Positions 11,553-23,112 of a DNA stretch of 64,000 nucleotides are shown here, piece after piece. Source of the stretch: Cryptomeria japonica (Eukaryota > Streptophyta > Pinopsida > Cupressales > Cupressaceae); assembly GCF_030272615.1 (NCBI RefSeq), contig NC_081408.1:408052889-408116888 (forward strand), read 5' to 3'. How positions within the stretch are numbered: position 1 is the first letter of the stretch; each line of letters opens with the position of its first letter. Made by a program: the position numbers and the translations under genes. The notes under the pieces are model-generated. The model was given only the letters and a program-made list of their open reading frames with translations. It was not told the DNA's origin and made no database searches.

Positions 11553-12825
11553 AGATTTGTAGCGTCCTAAAATTGCGACACTTGCAATTTTGACTGCATT
11601 TCGGTCTTCACGATGGCGACGCAACACGCAACCTGAATGGAGACCCCGAAACTTGATTACGACACTGAAAACTGCATTTTTCAAGCACCCTGGCCTGAAC
11701 CTCCTTGCACCCTGCTGTCCCGGGAGGTGGGACCAGAGCGCCCAGCGCCTTGGTCCCCCAGGACCATGGCGCCCAGCGCCCTGGTCCCCCAGGACCATGG
11801 CGCCCAGCGCCCTGGTCCCTGGGTCCTATTTTGGGCCCGGTCTCCTAAGGGGTCTCGGGTCTTTTTGTTTGCAAATTGGAAATTACATTCCCTGGTCGGC
11901 CTAAGGTCGGGAAAATCAGTCTATCAGCCCTAATTGACAAGTATATAAACTACATTTTCCTCTTTCATTCGATCATGATGGAAAAAGGCGTGGAAACTAT
12001 ACTCAAGCATTCAAGCATTCCTTCAAGCAATTGATCATTTCAAGTCTCCATTCAAGGCTAAGTGTTGCATTCAAGACAAGGATTCAACCATTGAAGAGGA
12101 GATCACATACTACATGCTACATACAATATACTACTACAACAACACCATACAACATCTATACCTTCGCACATAAGGATACAAACATCCTTAGAACAAGGTA
12201 TTAGTACTTGTTTTACAGTCATTTACATTTACAACTCTTGCTCATTTCTTGGTTAATTCCAAAACCGGGGTTTGACCTAATGGCAAACCCCTAATCCCTA
12301 ACCCCCCAATCGTCTTCGCTTGTCTGTGTGTAGGTTGCAGGTACGCAGCTGAAATTGAAGATCTGGAATCCTTGTGCAGAGACGAACAGATCCCCCTTCG
12401 TTTCGCGGATTTTTCGGAGGACCGTGGCGCCGGGCGCCATCGTCCTGACAACTTTTGCTCAAATTTGCAGGACAGCGCCGTATCGACATTTTACTGCTAA
12501 TTCTAGGTCCGCAGCTTCATCCTATATCCCTATCTCAGTTTATAAGCGAATCTTTGTCACTTTCTATGCATTCCTAGCCTAATTCTCCTATGCACATTCT
12601 TTACAAAAGAGGGTAGCCTTGCTTTCTTAACCCTTGAAACTCATTTAGCATCCAATCTTGCATTGCGTGGGATTGGATCTTGTGGGTTTCAACCCCTCTT
12701 TTGAATGTAAAGTCTCTCCCCTAAGTGAAAACCATCAACCCTAGTGAATCTCCCTTCTCTCTCCTTGGAGTTGGAAGAGGGGAGAGCAACTAGGGTTCGA
12801 TCGCGATTTTCCGCTTTACAAGATT
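11553..12825 (+). mobile_element. Solo LTR, 1263 bp, TSD AGATT
   Basis: The LTR spans 11558-12820, beginning TGTAGCGTCC and ending CGCTTTACA. It is flanked by identical 5-bp repeats AGATT at 11553-11557 and 12821-12825. The TG...CA ends and the 5-bp duplication are what an LTR retrotransposon leaves after recombination between its LTRs. A TATA-like TATATAAAC lies near 11941, giving a + orientation. It is much more GC-rich in its first 300 bp than the surroundings. The family cannot be named without internal sequence. Confidence 0.85.
11739..11822 (+). repeat. 31-bp GC-rich tandem repeat inside the solo LTR
   Basis: Units begin at 11739, 11770 and 11801. Each contains CGCCCAGCGCC(C/T)TGGTCCC and, in the first two, a following CAGGACCATGG. 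There are about 2.7 copies in the upstream part of the LTR. A related GGCGCC-containing segment recurs at about 12425-12445. Confidence 0.8.
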
Positions 12826-12953
12826 ATTGTATTCTATAATTATATAATTTTAGAGTTGGAACATATTAATTGTTATTTTAAAAACTAGAATAATTATGCA
12901 CTAATAATAAACGTTTAATCAATAAAACACCTTCAACTTTGAATTTCATTTTT

Positions 12954-14445
12954 TTCATTATATACTACAATTTTGGGTACTCTCTAATGCATAACTACAA
13001 TACATATGCCTTGAAAGTATATTATTTTCAATTTGTTCATTATATACTACAATTCTGGGTACTCATAACTACAATACATTGTTGGCATTTGCATGAAGAT
13101 TGCATTAATGATATGTTATGTTGTCATTGATGTCAATTAACACCGGTAATGATATTGTTGTAATATTGTTTTGTAACCGGTAGGATGGACAAGTGAAGGA
13201 AACTGTAACTGGTAGGAAGAATTTGAGAGTTGAACCGATAACCGGTAGACCCTACCTGTTGTTTTTGATAAGCCCTAACCGATTAAGTTTGGTGAATTGG
13301 TTATATTCGTTTATGATTTGATGATGAGCGGCAATGATTATGACACGTATGATTATTGTATGAAGATAACTTCAAGTGATTTTGGCGAGTTGTAACAAAT
13401 TTGTCTAGGAAATGAGCAAATGTATTGCATATAATGCAAAGCGCGTGATGAGTTACTAAGTTCGATGAAGCGGTGATCAAGGTTTCTTGATTGATGTGCA
13501 GAGATTGCTATGTAATATAACTGTCATAATTAAACCGACTTGTTTGTAATCTCTATGAGAATTAGGTTTTTGTTGTGTTACCGATGTAATTGCTTTATTT
13601 ATAAGGTCGATGAAGCTGTTTAGTTTAAGTGTTGGCAAAGAGTTAGCAAAGATCAGTTGAGTGTGTGGATGTCGAACCGAATGATGTATCTACAGTTTGA
13701 GTAAAGGCAGATAGGAGCATGAAATGGATCTGATCAAGCAAGTGTAGTTCTATTCAGACAGATCAACAAACTCTTGTTGTTTTCTAACAATTACAGCAAA
13801 ATTGAAATCCACTAACCGGGTAAGCTCTAACAAGGTTGGTACTATTCAAATCCTCTACCGAGGTTACTCCTTATAGGGTATTGCTTCTAACAAGGTATTA
13901 TAGTCAATCCCTTAACCAGGTGACTCCTAACAGGACCAGTTCTTAACATGACTTTTGTAAAGCTTTAACAGGCTAGGCTCCTAACAGGGCAAACTTCAGA
14001 AGAGTTCAGATAGTTATCTTGTGAGTCTCATCTCACCGTGGTTTTTCCCATTTGGGTTTCCATGTCAAAATATTTGTGTCAAATGGTGAATGTTTTTGTG
14101 GTTATGTTTCTTATGGTTGACTTACTTAACTACTTAACTACTTTGATAAGTTATGATAACCAGAAGCATTGAGAAATGAAGTCTGTTGACATATGAAAAA
14201 GCATTTGGATGTTTATGAGTTTGAAGTTGTTTACTGTTAATTTGTTGTAACAGTCAACCGGTTTATCTTATGAGTTTTTATCTTGACAGTGGTATTACAT
14301 TGATAGTTCTAAGTTTACTTTGAGATATTGATTTTTGAAGTTTGTATCAGTTTTTCTATCTACTGATTCACCCCCCCTCTCAATAGTTGACCGGATACTT
14401 ATTCTTTCATCATACCATCATACATATGCCTTGAAAGTATATTAT
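12954..14445 (+). repeat. Local ~72-bp tandem duplication split by an LTR insertion
   Basis: Copy 1 is 12954-13025 and copy 2 is 13036-13079 plus 14426-14445. Both share TTCATTATATACTACAATT and ATGCCTTGAAAGTATATTAT. Copy 2 lacks 8 nt and is interrupted by the solo LTR at 13080-14420. Copy 1 therefore preserves the empty insertion site. Confidence 0.8.
13075..14425 (+). mobile_element. Solo LTR, 1341 bp, probably Ty1-copia; TSD TACAT
   Basis: The element is 13080-14420, starting TGTTGGCATTTG and ending ACCATCA, flanked by TACAT at 13075-13079 and 14421-14425. The uninterrupted neighbouring repeat copy (12954-13025) shows the site before insertion. Close to its 3' end is TTCACCCCCCCTCTCAATAG, a pyrimidine-rich tract commonly seen near the 3' end of plant copia LTRs, from memory. 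It has no coding sequence. The family assignment is inference; the insertion boundaries are well supported. Confidence 0.8.
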
Positions 14446-15857
14446 CTCTAACTATTGTTGAAACTTATGTCCAAATTGATATTTTATAACTAATCTATTA
14501 ACTAGACAATTTTTTCATTATTGCAATGCTATAAAGGCGACATGTACTAGCGACTACGTGACACTTGTTTTGGCTAGCAACCGCTGCTCAAATGTTTTGG
14601 CAACAATTTGTGGAGCTGGTGGCTCCATGAAAGTTAAATTTTGTTGCTTATAAAAACAAGTAGTTATTTTAAATTATATTTTTAATATAATCTTTAATAA
14701 TAATAAATTTTCACATAAATTTTAGAGAAAAAAATGGAAACATAAAAAGAGGGAAATAAAATTGTGGAGCCACTTGTCATTCTTCTTAATAAGCAGCTGA
14801 TGCTTATTTTCAGCCCCCCCTTTTTCTTCAAAGCTTATTTTTAAATTTTATGCAGTTGCTGCTCCACAAAAATAGGAAACGATTCTAATTTATCCTTTCC
14901 CCTTAATTAATAGTTTCCATGGGAACACTCCAATTGCTTAATTTTAAGCAAATTTTACATTTAAGCAACATGGGGACATGGGGTGAATTTCTTTATTTGT
15001 GTTCTCAAGTCTTCTTATTTTGTTATTTTTTAAACTTTAGTACTTTTGTTGATCATGGTTCTTTTTTTGTAATGAATTTTAATCAAGTAATTTGTAATCT
15101 TCGTAGTTTGTTCTTCCTCAAAAAAACTTTGTTAGGGATTAAACAATTAGAGTATTAGCATAATTGGCTTGAATGCTTTCAGATGCCAAACACTCTATGA
15201 TCTAATACATTTTTGTTTATGTCAATTCTAATGTGCAAAGTTGACATACCCTGTTAGTACACTTGTCTTTGGGTGTTTTCTACCTTCTTATCTTGCACCT
15301 AAGATGATCCATCTTAATTAGGCTATTAGCATGTTAGTTTACCATTTTATATTTATCTCTATATAGTGTTATCACTCATGGTCAAACGTGGGTTGAATTG
15401 CTTCACATAGTATTCATTTTTTTCCTAATTATTTTTTTAACATCATCACTTTGACTTTCATGACATATATTTTGTTTTTGTATTTACATTTGGTCATTCT
15501 TGCATATTATTTCCCTATTTATTCATTTACTTGATGTTTTGTTTCATTGATGTGTTTTTTTTCTTCTTCCATTTAGCTTTTATGTTGTTGTAATTTTGGG
15601 TTAATTATGACCTTACAAGTTCTTTATTCTTTTTAAATATCATAAAAAGTTGAATCATCACAAGTGCTTCAAATGGAAAGGATCTAACCTTAGTTAAGAC
15701 AATTTTGTATGGGGGCATGAGTTTAATTTTGAAATTGCTTGTGATTACATGCCTCCTAACTAGGGATACTGTAAAAATCAATCCTTAGGCAGTTATATTC
15801 CTTTACCACTTCTAATGAATTCCTTAAAATTGAAACTTTATTTGCTTATTTTTATTC
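14446..15857. other. AT-rich intergenic DNA
   Basis: Nothing recognisable was seen: AT-rich sequence with homopolymer runs and a short C run (about 14815-14821). The one longer ORF (14919-15158, +) has no similarity that I recognise and a low-complexity, Phe/Leu-rich composition, so I do not call it a gene. Confidence 0.5.
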
Positions 15858-16310
15858 TTAAGGTAAAGATCATGACCCCGGGTTTTCAAATGTTCACTTG
15901 AATTTTCACCTCTTAACAAAATAGTTTTCAAACTCTTAGGTGTTTCTTGTAGACAATGTGTTGTTTAGTGATTAGGATGAGGTCATCAACATAGAGTATT
16001 GACTATATCACAAATATGGCTAGATGCACACAAAATAGACAATAATTGTCTATCCACTCCTCTAACTTGTTTGTGTATAGGCCCCAAAAATGGGGGATGG
16101 TGGTCATCCCTTTTTGAATTTGATGTCACCATCAAAACACTCTGATAGACTATCCTTAGTTATAAATTTGGCTTGAATTTTCTCATGAAGCATGTGGACT
16201 GTTGTCCTATATTTTTTTTGGTATTTCCAACTCTTGCATTTTGTGCCAAAGTTTATTTATAGGTATCATGTCAAATGCCTTCTTGATACCAACAAAGCCC
16301 TGAATTGTCA
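15858..16310 (-). pseudogene. Decayed non-LTR reverse transcriptase fragment
   Basis: Read on the - strand, this fragment contains KKAFDMIPINKLWHKMQELE (about 16220-16290), the motif around the first catalytic aspartate. Near 15985 it has YVDDLILIT, the active-site box with V for the usual A. Near 15870 it has VNI followed by K-P-G-V-MIFT, matching the downstream RT motif. Several frameshifts and stops separate them. It is a different LINE group from the L1 at 7138-11520, judging by the KKAFD motif. Only part of the RT domain remains. Confidence 0.7.
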
Positions 16311-18540
16311 TTAGAGAGCTCAAGTCGCAATCAGGTAATGGAATAGAGCATAAGTTTCCTCGAAAAGGGAAGGAGATTGAGCAGTCGAAGAAGAAGAAAA
16401 GTGTAAAGCACCAGGTTGAGCTTCCACGGGAGGAAGTCATTGATGTCCTCTCTCTGACCCTAGCTATTAAGTAGGTAAGTTTTTCTTCCCTTCTCCTTTC
16501 TTCATCTCATTCTTTGGTAGGGCCTTCTAGTCATGTAAGAAGTTCAAAAATTGGGGCTTAGTTATTCCCATAGAGGGCCTTCCAAACCACCATCATCTTT
16601 TTCTACATCTCTAGCGGTCAGCTTTCCCTAGGTTAACACACTAGTGGCAACCACAATTGTCTCCCTTACTTCCTAGCCACCTCCCTGAACCCCAATTTCT
16701 CTGCCCTAGGCAACCATAACAATGACTATGCCAGCCCAGTCACCTATTTCTACTCATATGTTTCCTTTAGGATTTTTCTGTCTTTTCATAGAGTGTTTCA
16801 ATCTCCCTAATTTCCACCTAGAGAGTTAAGTTTTTTGAAATCATTGGGAATACAAATGATAGTTCCTATTGTCCAAATACCTTTTGGTCTTCCCCAGGGT
16901 GTGCCGTTTGGAGGACAATACATTGGCTCTCTAACAAGGTTAGAACAACAATTCAGTGTGTCCAAAGAATACAGAGCCAGGAAGATCCAAAAGTGGAGGG
17001 AGAAGGATGTTGCCAGTTTAGCCACAACTCGGATGAACACAATGTTCAATGAACAAAAAAACACCCTCACTATGGTGCACAGTTTTCCCAGAGTCATTAA
17101 TTCAAAGAAGAAGATGTTGTTTGATGACTATAATGTTCACTCTGTGGGAGTTGACCTTAGCTCTTCCCACCCTGAAGACAAGGTGGAACTAAGGGAGGAG
17201 ACTTAGAAGGTGATTATGATTGATTTCTTGAGATTGAGTCGAAGTATTCCAAGCTAGAGAAATGACTATAAGACATGCAAGAAACTCTGTACAAGAAAGA
17301 TGTAGAGCTCAAGGTGAAGGTTTCATAGGTTGATGAGCTTAGGAAGGAGATGGAGGCTCGACTTGTGGCTGTTTGTCAAGAGGAATTCACAGAAAGGACT
17401 CATCTACATTCTGAGATAAAAGAAAAACAAAGATTGCTTCAACAATTGCATTAAAGAGAGAAATAATTGATGAGGAAGGCCTAGGAAGAATGAAGCATTC
17501 TTTATAAGGAATTTATCGAATTGTAGAACAAATGCTCAAAATAAAATGATGTCAAGGTCCAGATTTAGAGATAGTGACAAGAAATGGAAGAGAATCTCTA
17601 GAAAGTATTGCAGGAGGTCTGAACGACACCAGGGGCCAATAAATAGAAAGGAAGCACCATCAGATCCACACTCCAGGTCAGAGAACATGAGCTGTTTAAG
17701 TCTCATCAAGAATATGACACTTTAGTGTTGTTTTTGGACCAGCTAAGAGATGAATTGAAAGAGGAGTTACTAATTTTGCAATTACAGGTCGTGACCGCAA
17801 CCTCCTGCCAACAGGCTGACTTCATTCTCGTACTCCAACAACTATATGTATCTTATTGGAAAAGGATCAAGGGCACCTTTCTCTCTCTAAAGTTGACCTT
17901 TCATTTCATTGCAAATGCTCATGAGTTAGAAGGAAGGGTGCAGTAAATGGCCTTGGAGACATTAGAGAACATCACCCCTAAGGTGGCCCAATCCTAGGTC
18001 ATTATAAAAAATTATGCATAATTGATCATGAGGCCTTGGTTCCTGTGAGTATTACTGAAAGGATATCAGTAACCAAGAGATCCAATGAGTTTATTTAGTA
18101 TAATGCATATACTCTCAAGTGCAATGATGCCCTAATGACCCTCATATTTTCAATGGCCCAAGTGAAGGAAATAATTGATAGATTGATTTAACAAGGCCTC
18201 CCTTCTCCTAATTTACCAGACAGGATGGTATTAGGCAACAATCAAATTCAAGAATTGTTGGAACAGAGGCAACAAGATCAATCCTTCCCACAAGATCTTG
18301 AGTCAGGTGCTAGTATTCCTGAAATTGAGCAGATCCTGCATCCTCTCAATGGACTTCACTTCCAACTAGAGGTAGAGCTCCCCACCTTGGTCAACATCTC
18401 TTTCTAGGAGATAATTGCCCTAGACCTTGGTTTTGAAGAACTAAAAAGTCGTTAGACACCCTCCAATGAAGACTAGGATTCCTTACAGTCCATATTCGTG
18501 GGCATTTAACTTCTTTTTGTTTTCCTTTTTAAGTAGGCTG
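16311..18540 (+). pseudogene. Decayed unrecognised ORF with charged, helical protein
   Basis: A series of + strand fragments in changing frames runs through this region. The best are 16835-17206 (LTRLEQQFSVSKEYRARKIQ; a charged helical stretch), 17725-17946 (DQLRDELKEELLILQLQ, coiled-coil-like) and 18225-18407. Stops and frameshifts break them. I do not recognise the family. The Gln/Glu/Leu-rich segments are the style of retroelement-associated ORFs seen elsewhere in this window (43833-46694), but I could not show homology. It borders the truncated retroelement copy starting at 18725. Confidence 0.35.
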
Positions 18541-18718
18541 GGTGCAAAATCAGGAATTCTAAGTTCTCCTTCTCCTTGACAAAGAGCTCCCGAGAGTCAC
18601 CAAGACGTGAATGAAAAATTCACAAGTATATGTTTGCACTTCAAAATGTTTCCCTCCTCATTTTTGCCGAATTTCAAAGTTTTCAGTGATCGAGGCATCT
18701 CTTTTATCTATCGCATTG

Positions 18719-19255
18719 CTAGGTGTCCAAAGGATGGAAGGATGGGGGCTTAAGATTGGATGGAGTGAGATAAGATGGAGGATTATTATTAGATGGAGGT
18801 TTGAGGTAGGATGGGGGATTAGGATTGGGGATTGTGTAATGAATTTGAGGATAATGAGATGGTGGATTTGGATTAGGGATGTAAGTAGTAGTGTTGTTGT
18901 GAAAAGATGGAGGTTGGGATAGGACCATGGGAGAAGATGGAGGTATGGATGTTGCATATGAGGGATACGTGGATGTGAGATATGAAGGAGCTATGGGAAG
19001 TAGACATGATAGATTTCACTTGTCAAAGGTGTGATAAGGATTATGAGCGAATGCACATGGAGGAATGGTAGAGTAGCTAGGATGAACAATTAGATTTTGG
19101 TATTTGACACTTGGCACAAGCTTGCTAAGGATGAGAGCATCAAGATTTTTAATTTCATATTCATCTTGATCAAACATACTCTCATCATCATCAGAATAGG
19201 ATTTAGGGGAAGAAAATGAAGGATGACCAAAATCATCATAATAAAATTGCGACAT
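18719..19255 (-). pseudogene. N-terminal part of element ORF (left copy)
   Basis: The ORF starts at 19255 with MSQFYYDDFGHPSFSSPKSY, then an acidic stretch (DDDESMFDQDEYEIKN). It stops at 19016-19018. A second fragment (18719-18928) in another frame continues with a proline/asparagine-rich repeat (SYLKPPSNNNPPSYL). The same start is found at 28916 in the right copy. Position after PBS and leader suggests the gag position, but no retroviral gag domain is visible. The function of the protein is unknown to me. Confidence 0.5.
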
Positions 19256-19789
19256 GATGATTAGTTGATGAGTCAGAGAGCCATAATCTCAAAATAAGAT
19301 GAATGACAGGATCAAACTAGAATGGGGACCGACTCAAAGGAAGTTGGAAAGAGGATGAATTTTGATGTTCGACTTTGGACATTTGATGACTTAGAAATAA
19401 GGAAATGTTGACACAAATTAGGAGATGAGATATGATGATGGTGACGACGCGAGAATCAAGATAATGACAACTAAAGTGAATACTACCAACTGAGATGATA
19501 AAAGTGACCATGCAAGTCGATACCCTAGTGGACGATAATAACGACATAAGCTAGAAGTGATGATAGCAATGCAACTATGCAAGCAATGAGGATATTGAGA
19601 AATGCCAATGCAAACTGAGATGGATGATAATGATGACTTAAGCGAATGCAAACTGGTTCATGGGAATAAGGAAAGCTCACCAAACTATGAAGAAAACTCA
19701 CTGGGACAGATTTTGGTAGCATAACAAGATAAGAAGGATCAAACTCACCGAAGGAATAGGCAAACCCTCCACAATAAGGATCAAACCCG

Positions 19790-20090
19790 CTATTTCAAAC
19801 TAAAACATGCAAACCCATTGTTTCAGGTAGCAAACTTGCCATTTCAGGGTGCAAACCCAGTATAGTACCAATGACTGAGATGACAGGTGACATCGACAGG
19901 GAACCTACTGGACTAGGGTGCAAAACTGCTAGAACAAGACTGGAAAGCTTCAAACTGACTGAAAAATGCTTGAACAACATAACAAAACTAAAATGCAAAC
20001 CCGCTATTTCATGGTGCAAATACGCTAGAATAGGGTAACATACACTATAAAAAGCAAACTCGCCGTTTCAGGGTGCAAACCCGCTGGAGG
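19790..20090 (+). repeat. Dispersed GCAAACCCGCTATTTCA-type repeats (left copy)
   Basis: The motif GCAAACCCGCTATTTCA and variants (GCAAACCCATTGTTTCA, GCAAACTCGCCGTTTCA) occur about ten times at irregular spacing here. They recur at 21160-21360 and in the right copy at 29470-29770. They lie in the element leader and look like diverged relatives of the regular 30-bp minisatellite at 21533-21830. Confidence 0.7.
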
Positions 20091-20635
20091 ACAGTAGCAA
20101 CTAGGACTATATGAAATGTGATGTGTTTGCTGACTTAGACTGATTTTAGCAAAATATTGTTGTGACACAAACACAAAAAGCACACGAATATGATAAAAAC
20201 ATGAACAATCATGTACTTCCTAGGATAGTCAAATGGCAATACTTGTTGAATCCCCTAGCCCAGAATAACACATCCATCCAGATAGATAGAATTTTGGTAG
20301 CATTGGCTCCACCCTCGACACACACTTCTCGGGCATGCCAAGCTTCAAATTTTTAAAGACTCGAAGATCTCAAGAAATTTTCTATCTCAAGTTGGGGGGT
20401 ACATGAGGGGTGTCTTCGACATGCACGTATCACAATGCCTGAGTCAACAAGTAGAAGGATTGGGGCCACTGTAACAATGGTTCGTAGTATTTTCGATGGG
20501 TCTAGTGCAACAACTGATTCTCAAAGCAAGCCACTTAAGACTTTAATTGAGCTTATCAGTGTGGAGAAGGCCTCCACATACGAGGAATTCACTCAACACT
20601 TCAGCTGTTTGACTAGGTTTTTTATATAGCAGCTC

Positions 20636-21370
20636 GAAAAACACCGCTCCAGGACACGCAGGGAGAGATGGTGTCCTCAACGTGGCCCTGTTTTGAAATA
20701 CTCCCTTGAGGTGATGAGGCCCCCAAGAGGTGATTCGATATTAAAGATAAAAACAGGGGTCGTTAACCACCTTTCTCATCACCCAAGGTCCTCAAAGGCA
20801 AGGGGAGAGGATAATAGGTAACTATCGGTCCACCCTATGTGTGCACAATTGTGCCAAACATAGAAAACATGGTGTTCATTTCCTTTAAGAAATTGAAGTG
20901 TGCCTAGATTAAGCAGAAGACACAAATGTAAAAATGAAAAGCAATAAAGGAAATATGTTTTCGCGAAACCCCTCTTTAGCGGTCCTGCAATCAATTGTTA
21001 ATGTTTTAAAAGCATGGGGTCTTCTTATCGCTCGATTTGCTGCAAAAATATTAGTGAGATCGTCTAACAACATACAAGTTAGCTAATTAGTAAAAAAATA
21101 GCATTTTGAAAAATCATGTAAATGATAATGAATGAACCTGCTACAACACAGTGGAAACTTGCTATTCAAACTAAAACATGCAAACCCACTATTTCAGGTA
21201 GCAAACCCGCTATTTCAGGGTGTAAAACTGCTATTTCATAAAAAAATCACAACTTGCAAATTTTAAGCATACAAAACTGTGAATTTCACTAAAAAGACCT
21301 AAATGCAAACCCACTGTTTCAAAATGCAAACCCGCTATTTCACGTTGCAAACCCATTATTTCATTAAAAA
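20636..21370. repeat. 735-bp segment present only in the left copy
   Basis: Left and right copies align up to 20635 and again from 21371. In the right copy the join lies near 30330 at a shared AAAAACAC-like stretch. Part of the extra segment (21015-21150) is a diverged duplicate of 21395-21520. The simplest reading is a deletion in the right copy between short A-rich repeats, though insertion in the left copy is possible. Confidence 0.6.
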
Positions 21371-21532
21371 AAACACAACTTGCAACTTTAAGCAAGGGTC
21401 TTCAATTACACGATTAGCTGCACAAATGTTAGCAAAAATATCATCCAAAAACACACAAGTTAGCAGATTAGTCCGAAAATAGCATTATGGAAAATGACTA
21501 TAAATGCTAATTGAGCGAACCCGCTATTTCAT

Positions 21533-21830
21533 AGTTCAAAACCGCCACTTTAATGATGGAAAAATGCGAACCCACTATTTTAGTAATTGAAAAACGTGAA
21601 CCCACTACTTTAGGAATGCTAATATGCGAACTTGCTACTTTAGGAATGCTAATGAGCGAACCCGATACTTTAGGAATGCTAATACTCGAAGCTGCTACTT
21701 TAGGAATGGAAATACCCAAACCCGCTACTTTAGGAATGGAAATACGTGAACCGACTACTTTAAGAATGGTAATACGCGAACCCGCTACTTTAGGAATGGA
21801 AATACATGAACCCTCTACTTTAAAAGGGTC
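21533..21830 (+). repeat. 30-bp minisatellite in element leader (left copy)
   Basis: About ten tandem units of GAACCCGCTACTTTAGGAAT plus ten variable bases. Because the unit is 30 bp, both strands stay open across the array: the + strand reads a 10-residue repeat around EPATLGMEIR and the - strand one around SISIPKVAGS. The same array, in the same order, is in the right copy. It lies between the PBS and the ORF on the element's sense (-) strand. Confidence 0.85.
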
Positions 21831-22129
21831 AATCTTGCCACTGTGTAAAAAAATAAAATTGAAAAAAGCATTTATAGATTCTGGAGAGCAAAATTGACGA
21901 AAATTTATACCTTCCGTACGAATGTGATAGTGCATTCCTGCTTGTTCAGGTAGCGTTCCCACAGTTTCTAGGAGCAAACGTGTTGTTTTGTAAAACATTG
22001 ATATTGATAAAATAGATTGCCGCTGAGGCAGAAATCCGCGTGTAGATTCACATTTTGCCTACAAGTGCTCAATATTTGTCAAAAACACACTTAAACAACA
22101 AAAAACCATTAAAATGACTGGTGAAGTGG

Positions 22130-22147
22130 GTCCCACTGGGCGTGCCA
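22130..22147 (-). other. Primer-binding site (left copy)
   Basis: The + strand reads GTCCCACTGGGCGTGCCA, which has the form of a tRNA 3' end finishing in CCA. On the - strand this is an 18-nt PBS beginning TGGCACGCCC. It is separated from the LTR end by 5 nt (22148-22152). TGGCACGCCC-type PBSs are, from memory, used by Tat/Ogre-type Ty3 elements, with a tRNA-Arg primer. The tRNA identity is not certain. Confidence 0.65.
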
Positions 22148-22152
22148 GAAAA

Positions 22153-23098
22153 TGTGTGAGGGAAAATGTGCAAGCTAAACTAAATGATTGAAATAATGAA
22201 GAAAACAACCAAACAAGCCATTACATTCAAACACCTCAAGCTTAGAACGATAAAACTAAAACAAACAACAAAGAGAGAAATAAAACAAACCACAATTCTC
22301 GCTTTAATTTGATTATTCCAAGATTGGATGTGTGCTCATGACGTCAACGAATGTTCGATTATGCTCCATGATGACAAATGCAAATGCGAAAATGATTGGT
22401 GAAATATGCAATGTGATGTGAGTAGTGATTTTGGCAGAGTAACATGTGATAGTATGAAGGTGGATGAAATGGTCTAAAAATGGAGCGAATAAATAGGCAA
22501 GATGAGGAAGGGAAGATGAGGTGAAGAGGAGACACTTGTCCTCAAAAGGGACAAGTGGCTCAACTAGGAAGGGAAGGGGAGACATGTGTCCTTAGGGACA
22601 CGTCCATTTTGGGAAAGCAACCCAAAACAGGATATTTTTCCCAAAACTAGGAAAGTTGGTTAGGATGTGCACATATGGAGGTTAGGAGGGATAGGATAGG
22701 GTTGGTTTGGAGGTTTGGAGGGTGACTAGGTTGGGGAAGGTTTGGATGGATAGGGTTGGTTAGGAACCTAGGGTTAGGACAAGGGTTAGGTGGGGGGTTA
22801 AAGTTAGGAGGAAAGTGACATATTTAAATAATCATTTAATTATTTAAATGAGGGGAAATCAATTAATTAAGAATTAATTAATAAAGGGATTGGAGAGGGA
22901 TCATTAATTAATGGGAAGAGATCAAATGAAGATTAGTTAATTAGAAATTAATTAATTCAAAGGATTGGAAGGGGAGAGTAAATTAATTGGATTAATTAAT
23001 ACAAGGGATGGTCTTAATTAATTAAGATATTTTAATTAATTAAATGGATAAAGGAAATAAATTTGACTAAATTAATTAGTCAAATTTAAGTGTCTACA
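22153..23098 (-). mobile_element. LTR shared by the two tandem element units (946 bp)
   Basis: On the - strand it begins TGTAGACACTT and ends CTCACACA. It is nearly the same as the LTR at 34736-35672, with scattered substitutions and small indels. To its right is a purine-rich PPT (on the - strand), so it serves as 3' LTR of the right element. To its left is a PBS, so it also serves as 5' LTR of the truncated left unit. It contains a G-rich block (about 22670-22810, with CTAGGGTTAGG-like words) and an AATTAATTAA-rich block (about 22820-23090). Confidence 0.85.
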
Positions 23099-23112
23099 TT
23101 TTGCCCCTCTTT
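23099..23112 (-). other. Polypurine tract of the right element
   Basis: The - strand reads AAAGAGGGGCAAAA immediately before the LTR start TGTAGACA. This is the expected plus-strand primer for an LTR retrotransposon lying to the right on the - strand. Confidence 0.8.

Larger units (their letters stand above)
18725..22152 (-). mobile_element. Truncated left copy of Ty3/gypsy-like element (leader and ORF start)
   Basis: This sequence repeats, with small differences, the first part of the element to its right (27180-34735): PBS, leader with minisatellite, and the start of the proline-rich ORF. Read on the - strand it begins after the LTR at 22153-23098 and stops abruptly at about 18725, inside the proline-rich ORF, where similarity to the right copy ends. 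It therefore looks like a second element unit sharing the LTR at 22153-23098 and cut short on its 3' side. It also contains 20636-21370, which the right copy lacks. Confidence 0.7.

Noticed and set aside
11637-11933. 98-codon + strand ORF rich in Pro, Gly and Ala
   Set aside because: It is produced by the GC-rich 31-bp tandem repeat inside a solo LTR.
19790-21370. Possible CRISPR-like repeat array
   Set aside because: Repeats are irregular in spacing and sequence, in a plant retroelement leader; no spacers of constant length and no cas genes.
21507-21998. 163-codon - strand ORF with SISIPKVAGS repeats
   Set aside because: The open length comes from the 30-bp minisatellite, which is open in both directions; I list it as a repeat, not a gene, though it is kept in both copies.
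22670-22810. Telomere-like GGGTTAGG words
   Set aside because: They occur within a G-rich block present in both LTRs, interspersed with other sequence; not a telomeric array.
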